Assembly: GCF_014696315.1 (NCBI RefSeq) | Contig: NZ_JACJPX010000004.1 | Span: 62,001-126,000 of the forward strand | Reading direction: 5' to 3' | Source: Calothrix membranacea FACHB-236 | GTDB lineage: Bacteria; Cyanobacteriota; Cyanobacteriia; Cyanobacteriales; Nostocaceae | DNA length: 64,000 nucleotides | Part shown: in pieces, positions 25,201 through 33,403 of the stretch | How the letters are laid out: each line of letters starts with the position of its first letter | Position numbering within the stretch: position 1 is the stretch's first letter | Notes under the pieces: generated by a model | The model's input: only the letters and a program-made list of their open reading frames with translations | Databases searched by the model: none | What the model was told of the DNA's origin: nothing | Made by a program: the position numbers and the translations under genes

Positions 25201-25372
25201 CTCAGCTTTAGGTTTAGCACCCTTAATAGTTGATAGCGGCCCTGGCAAAGAAATATTACAACCGCTTTCTATAGTTGTCTTAGGTGGTTTATTTACATCT
25301 ACAGCATTAACATTAGTAGTTATCCCCGCCTTATATGCTAAGTTTGGCAAAATTTTTTTACAAAAATCATGA
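22298..25372 (+). CDS. copA: Heavy-metal RND efflux pump, CusA/CzcA family
   Basis: 1024 residues, standard RND length, with 12 membrane helices and two large periplasmic loops. The start 'VFPSFAPPQVEIQTEAPGL', 'TLGGLAVAIGSAVDDAIVDAEN' (TM4, proton-relay acidic residues) and 'LVGFVTLFGVATRNGLLLVDNY' are diagnostic of the heavy-metal (HME) branch. It exports metal ions in exchange for protons. Copper rather than Zn/Co/Ni is inferred from the neighbours. In Synechocystis the equivalent is CopA of CopBAC. There is no outer-membrane channel gene nearby; a general TolC is presumably used. Confidence 0.85.
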   Translation: MLSAIIKWAIARRWLVVLSAIILTIWIFRTIIQMPLDVFPSFAPPQVEIQTEAPGLAPEELESLVTLPIESAINGTPGVTAVRSSSAAGISVVKVIFNWESDIYQARQLVTERLQQAQSKLTAGVETPQISPTSSPIGTVLQYAFTSDTTPLMEVRRIVDWQVTNRLLAVPGVSQVVAYGGDVRQYQVLVDPEKLKAFNVTLADVEEATAAANINAPGGYLITPDREKLIRGIGRIESIAELQQSAITARNGTPVKISDVADVQIGAAIKRGDGSFNGEKAVIVMINKQPQADTPTVTRAIEQAITEIKAGLPEDIKVTSTFRQENYIDASIENVREALIEGSIIVAIILIPFLMNWRNLVICLTALPLSLLLGIFLLNWLGQGLNTMTLGGLAVAIGSAVDDAIVDAENVYRNLRENKYSPHPRAVLDVVFDGCQEVRDSVFGATIITIVVFSPVFALGGVEGSIFIPMGLGYMAAVIASSITALTITPALCAILLPHGHLPEQEPWVARFFKRLYYPLLTFSLQRSGIILAIATAATVAAIAIAPSFGRVFLPEFQEQTLVNTLTLYPGVSLEATNAAGEAIQDALKGDARFPYVQLRSGRAPGDGDAAGVNLAHLDIELSREAIENREAAIKKLREELAKLPGVAPNIGGFISHRMDEVLSGVRSAIAVKIFGPDLTQLRTIGSQVNEVMKTVDGIVDLQLEPQVPIEQIQIKFNRIDASRYGLTVGKIAQIIETALNGKVVSQILDKQQTFDLVVWLKPDARQNLDTIRNLLVDTPAGQKIPLAQVAAIENGTGPNTINRENVSRLIVVSANTSGRDLRSIVNEIQAKVNQQVHPPDGYYIQYAGQFEAQERATQNILISSAIAFVAITVIMYISVKSIPSTAMIMINLPLALVGGVFSVALSGGIISIASLVGFVTLFGVATRNGLLLVDNYNTKFAVGMPLKEILIKGSIERLNAILMTAFTSALGLAPLIVDSGPGKEILQPLSIVVLGGLFTSTALTLVVIPALYAKFGKIFLQKS

Positions 25373-25393
25373 ATTTAAATGAGGATTAAATCT

Positions 25394-25879
25394 ATGAATT
25401 TGATTAAATCTAGCTTGATTATTTTAGGAAGTATGAGCTTGATTTTCTTAGGTGCTTGTAGTGATAACCAACCAGCAGCTAATACCGAAAACAATTCAGC
25501 TACCTCTAGCGCTAAAGTTCAACCATCAGCCGCATCTGTCGCCAAAACAGAAGGACAACATGGTAAAACTCATGGTGGTCAAGTTGTAGAAACAGGTGCT
25601 TACCATTTAGAGTTTGTGCCAGAGAAAGAAGCGAGTACAACTCACATGGATTTGTATTTACAAACAGGCGACAATCACGAAGCCATACCTAACGCTAAAG
25701 TTACGGCGCAAGTGCAGTTACCTGATGGCACACAAAAGACAGTTCCTTTTACCTATGATGCCAAAGATAAGCATTACACAGGTTTATTAAAAGAGAAATC
25801 AACTGGTCAATATCAGGTGAAAATTAATGCAGATATTAAAGGTAAAAAAGTAGACGGTCGTTTTAATTTTAATCGTTAA
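25394..25879 (+). CDS. Small lipoprotein of the copper efflux operon, possible CopC-like partner
   Basis: 161 residues from the ATG at 25394, preceded by GAGG nine bases upstream; an ATG at 25379 is less likely. Lipobox 'LIFLGACSD' makes it a lipoprotein. The mature part has histidines in 'EGQHGKTHGGQVVETGAYHLEFVPE', like the metal-binding N-terminal segment of CusB-type adaptors, then beta strands ending 'KKVDGRFNFNR'. It lies 21 bases after the pump gene and so is probably the third cistron, as copC is in copBAC. A copper chaperone role is inference. Confidence 0.7.
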   Translation: MNLIKSSLIILGSMSLIFLGACSDNQPAANTENNSATSSAKVQPSAASVAKTEGQHGKTHGGQVVETGAYHLEFVPEKEASTTHMDLYLQTGDNHEAIPNAKVTAQVQLPDGTQKTVPFTYDAKDKHYTGLLKEKSTGQYQVKINADIKGKKVDGRFNFNR

Positions 25880-25939
25880 ATATTAGCTAGTTAAAGGCTA
25901 TGGGTTAGTGGTATTTCGTATTAATTTACTGGGCTGCTA

Positions 25940-25970
25940 GATCCCCGACTTCTTCAAGAAGTCGGGGATC
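25940..25970. repeat. 31-bp perfect palindrome (dispersed repeat)
   Basis: Two 15-base arms (GATCCCCGACTTCTT and its complement) around a single central C. This palindrome is a frequent dispersed element in Nostocales genomes. Its position after the pump operon could let it act as a 3' hairpin, though no T-run follows. Confidence 0.8.
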
Positions 25971-26035
25971 TGAATCCATCACAACTTCTCATAGTTCCAG
26001 CTAACAGTCAACAGTGAACCATCAACAGTTAATAT

Positions 26036-26737
26036 ATGCGAGTACTCTTAGTAGAAGATGAAGAAGACTTAGGTGGTGCTATTAAGCGAACTCTTACCCA
26101 AAATAAATATTTAGTAGATTGGGTACTCGATGGTAACGATGCTTGGGCATATTTAGAAAATAGCTGGACACAATATACCCTAGGCATTTTCGATTGGATG
26201 ATACCTGGAATATCAGGATTAGAATTATGCAAAAGGTTACGCCTGCATAAAAATCCTTTACCTGTGTTAATGCTCACAGCTAAAGACAGTATGGAAGATA
26301 AAGTTGCTGGACTAGATGCAGGTGCAGATGATTATTTAGTCAAGCCATTTGGCATGGCAGAATTATTAGCAAGATTGCGAGCATTACAAAGGCGATCGCC
26401 CCAATTTCAGCCACAAGAATTAACTGTTGGTAATCTAACTCTCGATTACGGCAACAATTTAGTTGTGAGTCATAATGAGGCGGGGGAGAAACAGGAAATT
26501 ACGCTTACAAATAAAGAATTTCAGCTACTAGAATACTTTATGAAACACCCCAACCAAATTGTCACCACAGAACAAATTCGCAATCAGCTTTGGGAAGTGA
26601 GTGCAGAACCAGCGAGTAATGTAGTAGCAGCACAAATGCGTTTGCTGCGTCGCAAATTAGCTCATAGTGGCTGCGAAAACATCATTGAAACTTTGCATGG
26701 TACAGGATATCGTTTGAATCTCATAACACAACAATAA
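26036..26737 (+). CDS. rppA: OmpR-family response regulator, RppA/CopR type
   Basis: 233 residues. Receiver domain with D8, E9/E10, phospho-acceptor D53 in 'GIFDWMIPGISG', T in 'VLMLTAKDS' and K in 'YLVKPFGM'. The C-terminal winged helix reads 'EITLTNKEFQLLEYFMKHPNQIV' and 'VAAQMRLLRRKLAHSGC..IETLHGTGYRL'. It belongs to the cyanobacterial group that includes RppA/NrsR and CopR. The location after the copper-type efflux genes suggests that it binds the TTTCAT direct repeats at 19350 and 20550. Confidence 0.85.
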   Translation: MRVLLVEDEEDLGGAIKRTLTQNKYLVDWVLDGNDAWAYLENSWTQYTLGIFDWMIPGISGLELCKRLRLHKNPLPVLMLTAKDSMEDKVAGLDAGADDYLVKPFGMAELLARLRALQRRSPQFQPQELTVGNLTLDYGNNLVVSHNEAGEKQEITLTNKEFQLLEYFMKHPNQIVTTEQIRNQLWEVSAEPASNVVAAQMRLLRRKLAHSGCENIIETLHGTGYRLNLITQQ

Positions 26738-26894
26738 AACTACGTTGATAAATTTAGTAGGGTGTGTTGTCGCGGAGCGCAACGCACCAATTCAATATTA
26801 ATTAAAGTTAATCAAAAAAGCACAACAATGTTGTGCCTATACCATATACTTTATTTATTTAATGTCAATAATTATCTTGACTTTTTATCCATAC

Positions 26895-27395
26895 TTAAAC
26901 GCCTATAAATGCATTAAGTTCATGAAGAAAATTAGATGCCTGTTCCATTTTTATTAGCGGTAGAAAACGCCAATCAGGAAGATTTGTCCATTTACAAAGT
27001 CGAGAGTTCAAGTTATCTGCTTGTTCTTTGAGAAAATCGTAACAATCAAGCTCAGTCTTTTTAGTGAGACGGGCAAGGCTTTTACTTGATAGAGAGACAT
27101 AAACATAGCTACTATCTATTTGCAACTTCTCATTATGAGATTCACATCCCATATAGAAGGCTGCTACATAAATCGATTGGCCATTTTTACCTAACTGAGT
27201 TAAATCTTTGTCCCAAAAACTCACACTTAAATTCTTGTGTACCCTTGGCGATGAGTAAAACTTCGATGCTTCGTGCCAAACATATTCAATCATGTCTAGC
27301 ACCTCGAACTGTCTAGCTCTGTCAAACACATGATTTAATATATTGGCTTGTTGTGCATTCAAATTTTCGAGGTTGCCGATTTGAGTGTAATCCAT
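26895..27395 (-). CDS. Protein of unknown function between response regulator and kinase genes
   Basis: 166 residues, not recognised. No signal peptide or membrane segment; mixed alpha/beta composition with 'FEVLDMIEYVWHEASKFYSS', 'QSIYVAAFYMGCES', 'SYVYVSLSSKSLARLTKK' and 'LPDWRFLPLI'. It is on the strand opposite to the regulator and kinase and splits what is normally one operon, with about 150 bases of non-coding DNA on the regulator side. It may have been inserted later. No function is proposed. Confidence 0.55.
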   Translation of the reverse strand: MDYTQIGNLENLNAQQANILNHVFDRARQFEVLDMIEYVWHEASKFYSSPRVHKNLSVSFWDKDLTQLGKNGQSIYVAAFYMGCESHNEKLQIDSSYVYVSLSSKSLARLTKKTELDCYDFLKEQADNLNSRLCKWTNLPDWRFLPLIKMEQASNFLHELNAFIGV

Positions 27396-27512
27396 ATAAA
27401 AATCTCGATCAGCTTATTACCTCTAATATTCCCAAAATATCCAAGATTGATATAACGCTCTGCTTGATTCTTCTACAGGTTAAAGGTACTTAGCTACCAA
27501 AAATATTTGATT

Positions 27513-28913
27513 ATGAATCAAAACCAACTATTTCAGCAAACCCGCCTGCGTTTAGCGCTGTGGTATGCGCTGGTGATGGCTTTCATTTTAAGCATTTGCG
27601 GATTTGGCATCTATAAAGCAGTTGCTCATGCTCATTGGATGACATTAGACAGAGAACTGGAATCTGTGGCAGGGACTTTACACGATACTATTGAACTAAA
27701 ACTACGCCAACCTGCACAACTAGAACCAGTCATAGAGAATTTTCTACCTAATATTTGTGTAGTTGGTCAAAGCTGTATCCCCGAAAAATCAATTCCTAAG
27801 CGCCATATTTTAAGTGCTATTAATCAAAGCAATTACTATGTACGTTTTTATGATATTTCAGGACGATTAATTGCTATAGCAGGTAATTATCCTGATGGAT
27901 TACCGATAGTTTTCAACAAAGAACTTTGGCAAACTCTGAAAGATAGTCAAGGCAACTTACATCACCAAATTTCTTTTGCATTACATACCCAAGAAAATCA
28001 CGATTGGGGTTACATTCAAGTAGGGCGAAGTCTTGCAGATTTTAATAGTTATCTCAATGCAGTAAAACTGACTTTAATATTGGGATTACCCATCATCATG
28101 AGTTTAGTTGGCATTGCTAGTTGGTTATTAGCAGGATTAGCAATGAAACCAATTTATCGCTCATATAGACAAATTCAACAATTTACAGCCGATGCAGCAC
28201 ATGAATTACGCACACCTTTAGCTGCAACTCAAGCAACAGTAGAATCAGCGCTGATGATGTCTCACCTGGATGAAGCCGAAGCAAGAGAAATTCTCCGCAC
28301 TACACAACGTCAAAATCAGCGACTTACCAATCTAGTTACAGATTTACTGCTATTAACTCGTTTAGATCGCCAGTCAATACCACTACAAAGTGAAATTTGC
28401 TGTTTGGATGATATTATCAGCGACTTAATAGAGGAATTTGCCGCCTTGGCGATCGCAGCTGATATTACACTCACATCTTCCATCCAGCTTTCTCAACCGC
28501 TGAATGTAGTTGGCAATCAAGATCAGCTTTACCGTTTATTTTCTAACTTAATCGTCAATGCCATTCACTACACCCTAGCCGGGGGAAAGGTAAAAGTTAG
28601 CCTAGACCGCAATGATCATTATGCCGTGATTCAAGTGGAAGATTCAGGTATTGGTATTCCCCAGCCAGAATTAACGCGAATTTTTGATCGCTTCTACCGA
28701 GTCAACAGCGATCGCTCTCGCACTACCGGCGGTTCTGGATTAGGATTAGCGATCGCCAAAGCCATCGTCCAAACACACCACGGTAGCTTAGATGTACAAA
28801 GCGAATTAGGTAAAGGTAGCACTTTTACAGTTAAGTTACCCTTTCGGATTGGGAAGAGGCAAGGGGGCAGGGAGCAGGGAGCAAGGGGGATGAGGGAGAT
28901 GAGGAAGAAATAA
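27513..28913 (+). CDS. rppB: Sensor histidine kinase, RppB/CopS type
   Basis: 466 residues from the ATG at 27513 (MNQNQLFQQTRLRLALWYAL). Two membrane helices (about 12-35 and 185-207) enclose a periplasmic sensor region with two cysteines ('NICVVGQSC'). Then the H-box 'FTADAAHELRTPLAATQATVE', N-box 'LFSNLIVNAIHYT', and 'DSGIGIPQPEL...RFYRVNSDRSRTTGGSGLGLAI'. The last 20 or so residues, 'RQGGREQGARGMREMRKK', are encoded by G-rich simple repeat DNA that has replaced the native end. It is the probable partner of the regulator at 26036 and presumably senses periplasmic metal. Confidence 0.83.
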   Translation: MNQNQLFQQTRLRLALWYALVMAFILSICGFGIYKAVAHAHWMTLDRELESVAGTLHDTIELKLRQPAQLEPVIENFLPNICVVGQSCIPEKSIPKRHILSAINQSNYYVRFYDISGRLIAIAGNYPDGLPIVFNKELWQTLKDSQGNLHHQISFALHTQENHDWGYIQVGRSLADFNSYLNAVKLTLILGLPIIMSLVGIASWLLAGLAMKPIYRSYRQIQQFTADAAHELRTPLAATQATVESALMMSHLDEAEAREILRTTQRQNQRLTNLVTDLLLLTRLDRQSIPLQSEICCLDDIISDLIEEFAALAIAADITLTSSIQLSQPLNVVGNQDQLYRLFSNLIVNAIHYTLAGGKVKVSLDRNDHYAVIQVEDSGIGIPQPELTRIFDRFYRVNSDRSRTTGGSGLGLAIAKAIVQTHHGSLDVQSELGKGSTFTVKLPFRIGKRQGGREQGARGMREMRKK

Positions 28914-29023
28914 CAAACACCAAACACCCAATTACCAATTACCCATTACCCATGACCAAATGACAAATAACAAGTGACTAACGGTAGAATATACCTAATT
29001 TTCGTAGCTTCAAACAACGAAGT

Positions 29024-29767
29024 ATGACAATGCATTCTTCTCTTCAACGTGCTTTTGCTAACCGCTGTGTCCTGAAAGCGATCAGCGGTTTAAATAACTT
29101 TGATAGCGATCGCGTCGCCGCTACTATCAAAGCCGCCGATTTAGGTGGTGCTACATTTGTTGATATCGCTGCCGATGCTGATTTAGTAAAATTAGCAAAA
29201 ACATTGACCAATTTACCAATCTGTGTTTCAGCAGTAGAGCCAGAAAAATTCGTGCAAGCTGTGGCAGCTGGTGCAGATTTAATTGAAATCGGCAATTTTG
29301 ATTCTTTCTATGCTCAAGGCCGTAAATTTGAAGCTGAGGAAGTTCTCGCACTAACTCACCAAACTCGTGCTTTACTGCCAGAAATCACCTTATCTGTTAC
29401 CGTTCCCCACATCCTGACACTAGATCAACAGGTACAACTAGCAGAAGAATTAGTAAAAGCTGGCGCTGATATTATCCAAACCGAAGGCGGCACCAGCAGC
29501 AACCCCACCCACCCCGGAACCTTGGGCTTAATTGAAAAAGCTGCTCCCACCTTGGCAGCAGCTTTTGAAATTTCCCGTGTAGTTTCAGTACCAGTATTAT
29601 GCGCTTCCGGTATTTCTAGCGTCACAGCACCACTTGCGATCGCCGCTGGTGCAGCTGGTGTTGGTGTTGGTTCTGCAATTAACCAACTCAACAGCGAAGT
29701 AGCCATGATTGCCGCTGTTCGCAGCATCGTTGAAGCCTTAGCAACCGCGAAAGTAGAGGTTAGATAG
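29024..29767 (+). CDS. ycf23: Ycf23/DUF561 family protein
   Basis: 247 residues of TIM-barrel type, with 'RCVLKAISGLNNFDSDRVAATIKAADLGGATFVDIA' split over two strands, 'GADLIEIGNFDSFYAQGR', 'GADIIQTEGGTSSNPTHPG' and 'SVPVLCASGISSVTAPLAIAAGA'. These match the family known as DUF561, which includes the red-algal and other plastid Ycf23 proteins. It is conserved in cyanobacteria and function is not established. It is a single gene followed by a heptamer repeat (29767-29815). Confidence 0.85.
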   Translation: MTMHSSLQRAFANRCVLKAISGLNNFDSDRVAATIKAADLGGATFVDIAADADLVKLAKTLTNLPICVSAVEPEKFVQAVAAGADLIEIGNFDSFYAQGRKFEAEEVLALTHQTRALLPEITLSVTVPHILTLDQQVQLAEELVKAGADIIQTEGGTSSNPTHPGTLGLIEKAAPTLAAAFEISRVVSVPVLCASGISSVTAPLAIAAGAAGVGVGSAINQLNSEVAMIAAVRSIVEALATAKVEVR

Positions 29768-29902
29768 GGACTGGGGACTGGGGACTGGTGATTGGGGACT
29801 GGTGATTGGGGACTTGTAACAAGAATCATCAATTAATTCTCTCCCTTATCCCCTCTGCTTCCTCTGCTCCCCCTGCTCCCTGCCCCCTACCCCCTGCCTC
29901 TT
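29767..29902. repeat. G-rich heptamers and CT-rich simple repeat
   Basis: GGGGACT/GGTGATT heptamers at 29769-29813, then CTCTGCTTCCTCTGCTCC-type repeats to 29900. Both types recur elsewhere in the window. Confidence 0.85.
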
Positions 29903-31048
29903 TTATCCCAAACAATCCTTCAGGGCGTAAATCACCTGATTTTGCTGTTCTTGCGTCAGTTCTGGGTACATGGGTAAAGCAATTACCTCATGAGAGATTT
30001 GCTCTGCTACTGGTAAGTATCCTGGTTGATAACCGAGATTTTGATAAACTGGCTGCAAATGTAAAGGCAGGGGATAATAAACCATTGAACCCACACCCCG
30101 TTCCTGCAATTGCTGGCGCACTGAGTCTCGATATTGGGCAGTAGCACCATTGCGTCCTTCACTAGAGACGCGAATTGTATATTGATTCCATACTCCAACG
30201 CCCCCAGCTAATTCTTGAGGCGCGATCAAACCAGGAACTTGGCTGAGGAATTCGTGATAATAAGCTGCGATCGCTCGTCGTCTTTCATTCCAATTATCCA
30301 GATGAGGCAGTTTAATTCCTAAAATTACTGCCTGTATTGCATCCAAGCGGCTATTTACGCCAATTTCTTCATGAAGGTAGCGAACTTTGCTACCATGCTC
30401 CCGTAATACCCGCAGTTGACTGGCAATAGCTGGGTCATTAGTAGTGATTGCGCCACCATCTCCACAACCGCCGAGGTTTTTCGTGGGGTAAAAACTAAAG
30501 CAACCAATATGTCCAATACTACCTACTTTTTGACCGCCCCAACTTGCGCCTGTAGCTTGAGCACAATCTTCAATGACTGCCAAATTATGAGACTGTGCGA
30601 TCGCCATTAGCGCCGTCATATCTACAGGTTGCCCAAACAGGTGAACTGGGATAATAGCTTTAGTTTTGGGCGTAATTGCCGCTGCTACCTGTTGTAAATC
30701 AAAATTAAAAGTATCATCAATATCAACAAAAACCGGCTTGGCACCTACAGCACTAATAACCTCAGCCGTAGCAATAAAGGTGAAAGTTGTCGTAATTACT
30801 TCATCACCTGCGCCAATATTTAAAGCACGTAGCGCGAGAAAAAGTGCATCAGTACCAGAATTACAAGCTACACATTCAGTTACGCCATGATAAGCAGCAA
30901 ACTGTTTTTCAAAACCTTCTACTATAGGCCCGCCAATATAACGACCAGAAGCCAGAACTTCTAAAACAGCAGCACTCACTTCTGCTTCTATAGAGGAGTA
31001 TTGCTGTTTAATATCAAAGGCAGGAACGGAATTTAAACTTTGGATCAT
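29903..31048 (-). CDS. DegT/DnrJ/EryC1/StrS-family PLP aminotransferase
   Basis: 381 residues. 'GPIVEGFEKQFAAYHGVTECVA', 'CNSGTDALFLALRALNIGAGD', 'VITTTFTFIATAEVI', 'VIEDCAQATGASW' and 'GCFSFYPTKNLGGCGDGGAI' (K is the PLP lysine) are the family motifs. 'YHEEIGVNSRLDAIQAVIL' is also typical. These enzymes aminate keto-sugars for lipopolysaccharide, exopolysaccharide or glycoside synthesis. No other sugar genes are near, so the product sugar is unknown. Confidence 0.9.
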   Translation of the reverse strand: MIQSLNSVPAFDIKQQYSSIEAEVSAAVLEVLASGRYIGGPIVEGFEKQFAAYHGVTECVACNSGTDALFLALRALNIGAGDEVITTTFTFIATAEVISAVGAKPVFVDIDDTFNFDLQQVAAAITPKTKAIIPVHLFGQPVDMTALMAIAQSHNLAVIEDCAQATGASWGGQKVGSIGHIGCFSFYPTKNLGGCGDGGAITTNDPAIASQLRVLREHGSKVRYLHEEIGVNSRLDAIQAVILGIKLPHLDNWNERRRAIAAYYHEFLSQVPGLIAPQELAGGVGVWNQYTIRVSSEGRNGATAQYRDSVRQQLQERGVGSMVYYPLPLHLQPVYQNLGYQPGYLPVAEQISHEVIALPMYPELTQEQQNQVIYALKDCLG

Positions 31049-31183
31049 GAGTTTTTATGGATCTGGAAATACAAAAGATGCACTTCGACGGCTAATTGTT
31101 GCTGATTAAATTGTCAATGAGAAAATCACAGCAGACTGTCGTTGAAAATACTGATTATTGAGGGTTTATACTGGGCATTTGGT

Positions 31184-31330
31184 GTTTGTCATTTGTCGTT
31201 TGTCATTTGGTAATGGGTAATGGGTAATTGGGTGTTTGTTATTTCCCTTCATCTCCCTCATCTCCCTCATCTCCCTCATCCCCCTGCCCCCTGCTCCCTG
31301 CCCCCCTGCCTTTTCCCCTTCCCCACCCCC
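31184..31330. repeat. Heptamer and 9-bp simple repeats before the FetB-like gene
   Basis: CATTTGT and TAATGGG/TAATTGG type heptamers (31180-31235), then the 9-mer CTCATCTCC about four times (31255-31283) and CCCTGCCCCCTGCTCCC. The same 9-mer is found inside the CHAT gene at 48222-48258. Confidence 0.8.
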
Positions 31331-31342
31331 AGGAGGTAACTA

Positions 31343-32119
31343 ATGCCAGATTTGATCAAATTAGATTTAGCTGATTTAGCGATCGCAATTGGCTTGATGT
31401 CGATCGCAGTTGGTTTGTCTGCTTGGGAAAAGTTAGGACTAGAGTTGAACTTGGTTTTTGCTACTGGAAGAACTATTCTCCAGCTACTCGTCTTGGGGTA
31501 CGTTTTGGACTTCATCTTTGCTGTAAACAACGTTTGGGGGGTTTTGGCAATTCTAGTAATCATGCTGACGATTACGGCGATTGTCGCACGAAACCGCATC
31601 AGTCAAAAACTTCCCCTTGTGTTGCCTTGGGTGTGGGGGTCAATTTTTGTTAGTACAGCATTGACTGTGCTTTATAGCATCTTTTTGATTATTCAACCAG
31701 AAAGATGGTACGAACCCAGATATATAATTCCCCTAGCTGGGGTAGTTTTAGGTAATGCCATGAATGCAGCTGCGATCGCAGGGGAACGTCTGGTAAATAC
31801 CATTAACTCTTCCCATTTAGAAATAGAAACTCACTTAAGCTTAGGCGCAACTCCCCAGCAAGCTATTACCCAGTACCGCAAAGAAGCCATTCGTGCTGCC
31901 TTAATGCCTACCTTAAATCAAATGATGCTCATCGGTATGGTTGCACTCCCAGGAATCACCACCGGACAATTACTCGGTGGCGTACAACCCCCCGACGCTG
32001 TATCCTACGAAATTTTATTGTTGTTCATGGTTGCTTTTGCTAACTTGCTCACAACACTGTTAGTCACCAGAGGTTTGTGTCGTCAGTTTTTCAACTCCGC
32101 CGCCCAGTTGGTAAGGTGA
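31343..32119 (+). CDS. fetB: FetB/YbbM-family membrane permease (UPF0014)
   Basis: 258 residues with about seven hydrophobic helices. 'LGLELNLVFATGRTILQLLVLGYVL', 'IPLAGVVLGNAMNAAAIAGERL', 'HLSLGATPQQAITQYRKEAIRAALMP' and 'MVALPGITTGQLLGGVQPPDAV' are the UPF0014/FetB hallmarks. In E. coli, FetA (ATPase) with FetB exports iron. No ATPase gene is adjacent here, so the partner must be elsewhere. A very strong SD (AGGAGG, 31331-31336) precedes the ATG and lies right at the end of the repeat block. Confidence 0.85.
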   Translation: MPDLIKLDLADLAIAIGLMSIAVGLSAWEKLGLELNLVFATGRTILQLLVLGYVLDFIFAVNNVWGVLAILVIMLTITAIVARNRISQKLPLVLPWVWGSIFVSTALTVLYSIFLIIQPERWYEPRYIIPLAGVVLGNAMNAAAIAGERLVNTINSSHLEIETHLSLGATPQQAITQYRKEAIRAALMPTLNQMMLIGMVALPGITTGQLLGGVQPPDAVSYEILLLFMVAFANLLTTLLVTRGLCRQFFNSAAQLVR

Positions 32120-32264
32120 TGAGGCAAGGGGGCAGGGAGCAGGGGAGAATTAATTAATGGCAAACCCCAAACACCCAACACCAATTACCCATTACCAAAT
32201 GACAACCTTCCAATTTTGTTACATTTGTTTATGAAAGTGGAAATCAAGCAGCAAGAAGTATTCC

Positions 32265-32813
32265 GTGACTAAGCAAATATACCGCAGGATAGGAGGGATT
32301 GCGATCGCACTTTGTTTAACAGGATGTGAGCAAGCGATCGAGTATTTGCCACCATTACCTCACATTGAAATCCCATCTAACAAGCCACCACAACCACCAC
32401 AGCCAGCACAAACCCCCCAAACTGCCGAAATTGAGTCACAAGTTCGGCAACAAATTAACCAAGTACGCCAAAAAAATGGGCTTCAACCTTTAAAAAATAA
32501 TGAAAAATTAGCGCAAGTAGCCCGCAATTACAGTCAGCAAATGGCAGAAAAAAACTTCTTCAGCCACACCGGAATTGATGGTAGTACCCTTAGCGACAGA
32601 GTCAGCGCTGGCGGAATCTCCTATTGGATGGTAGGAGAAAACTTATTTAGAAGCAAAAATATTCCTCAGCCTGTACAACCCGCAGTTGACGGTTGGTTAA
32701 AAAGTCCTGGACACAAAGAAAATATTCTCCGTCCAGTTTTCCGAGAAACAGGTGTAGGAGTGTGGCGCAAGGGTAATACCTACATAATTACCCAGTTATT
32801 TTTACGGGGTTAA
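32265..32813 (+). CDS. CAP/SCP-domain lipoprotein
   Basis: 182 residues with a GTG start. The lipobox 'AIALCLTGCEQA' marks it as a lipoprotein. A Pro/Gln-rich linker follows, 'KPPQPPQPAQTPQTAE', and then the CAP domain with 'INQVRQKNGLQPLKNNEKLAQVARNYS', the conserved 'FFSHTGIDG', 'MVGENLF' and 'VDGWLKSPGHKENIL', 'GVGVWRKGNTYIITQLF'. Bacterial CAP proteins are extracytoplasmic; some bind lipids or act as proteases, but most have no known role. Confidence 0.88.
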   Translation: MTKQIYRRIGGIAIALCLTGCEQAIEYLPPLPHIEIPSNKPPQPPQPAQTPQTAEIESQVRQQINQVRQKNGLQPLKNNEKLAQVARNYSQQMAEKNFFSHTGIDGSTLSDRVSAGGISYWMVGENLFRSKNIPQPVQPAVDGWLKSPGHKENILRPVFRETGVGVWRKGNTYIITQLFLRG

Positions 32814-32879
32814 AACTGTAGCTATCTTCAGCAAATTACTGGTAAATTACCCACAAAAATAATCCTATATATTGGACTC

Positions 32880-32940
32880 ATATTGATTTTGAAGTTCATG
32901 TAGGATGCGTTAGCGATAGCGTAACGCATCAGTTCCAAAG
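32880..32940. repeat. Dispersed 'GCGTTA...TAACGC' inverted repeat
   Basis: TAGGATGCGTTAGCGATAGC followed by its partial complement GTAACGCATCAGTTCC. Members of the same family are at 26757, 42823, 47232 and 47285. Confidence 0.7.
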
Positions 32941-32974
32941 CTACGCGAACACACTTCAACCTTCTTTTTCCTGT

Positions 32975-33403
32975 CTATAACCTACTACTTGGTAAAAGTA
33001 GAATATCTATAGTTTCACCCACTACCAAGCCCAATACTGCTAAGATTGTTAACACTAAAAATGCATCTACTTTATTAAAACCAGCAAAACGTAATTCTAA
33101 ATCGGCTAAAAGCGTAGTTGCTACTGGTATGAGAAAAAGGCTAAATAATAGAGACCAAGTTGCCACTATGGCAATTGATAGGCTTAAAAATAACACAACA
33201 ATTAAAGTTTGAGAACCAAAATTAATTAAGCTTTCTAACCAATAGATGCTTTTCCTAACTATAGCTAGAGCCACAGCAGCGATAAAACCTCCTACTAGCC
33301 AAATAATGTGATGAGCAGCAAGATACCATCCTAAAAGAGCATAGGCTAACCAGAGTAATCCTAAAGGCATCCAAGGAATTTTGCTGTAAAATTCTATATT
33401 CAT
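32975..33403 (-). CDS. Small integral membrane protein of unknown function
   Basis: 142 residues with four hydrophobic segments: 'MPLGLLWLAYALLGWYLAAH', 'IIWLVGGFIAAVALAIV', 'TLIVVLFLSLSIAIVATWSLL' and 'FLVLTILAVLGLVVGETIDIL'. No recognised motif. Such proteins are found in cyanobacteria without functional data. ATG at 33401-33403. Confidence 0.65.
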   Translation of the reverse strand: MNIEFYSKIPWMPLGLLWLAYALLGWYLAAHHIIWLVGGFIAAVALAIVRKSIYWLESLINFGSQTLIVVLFLSLSIAIVATWSLLFSLFLIPVATTLLADLELRFAGFNKVDAFLVLTILAVLGLVVGETIDILLLPSSRL

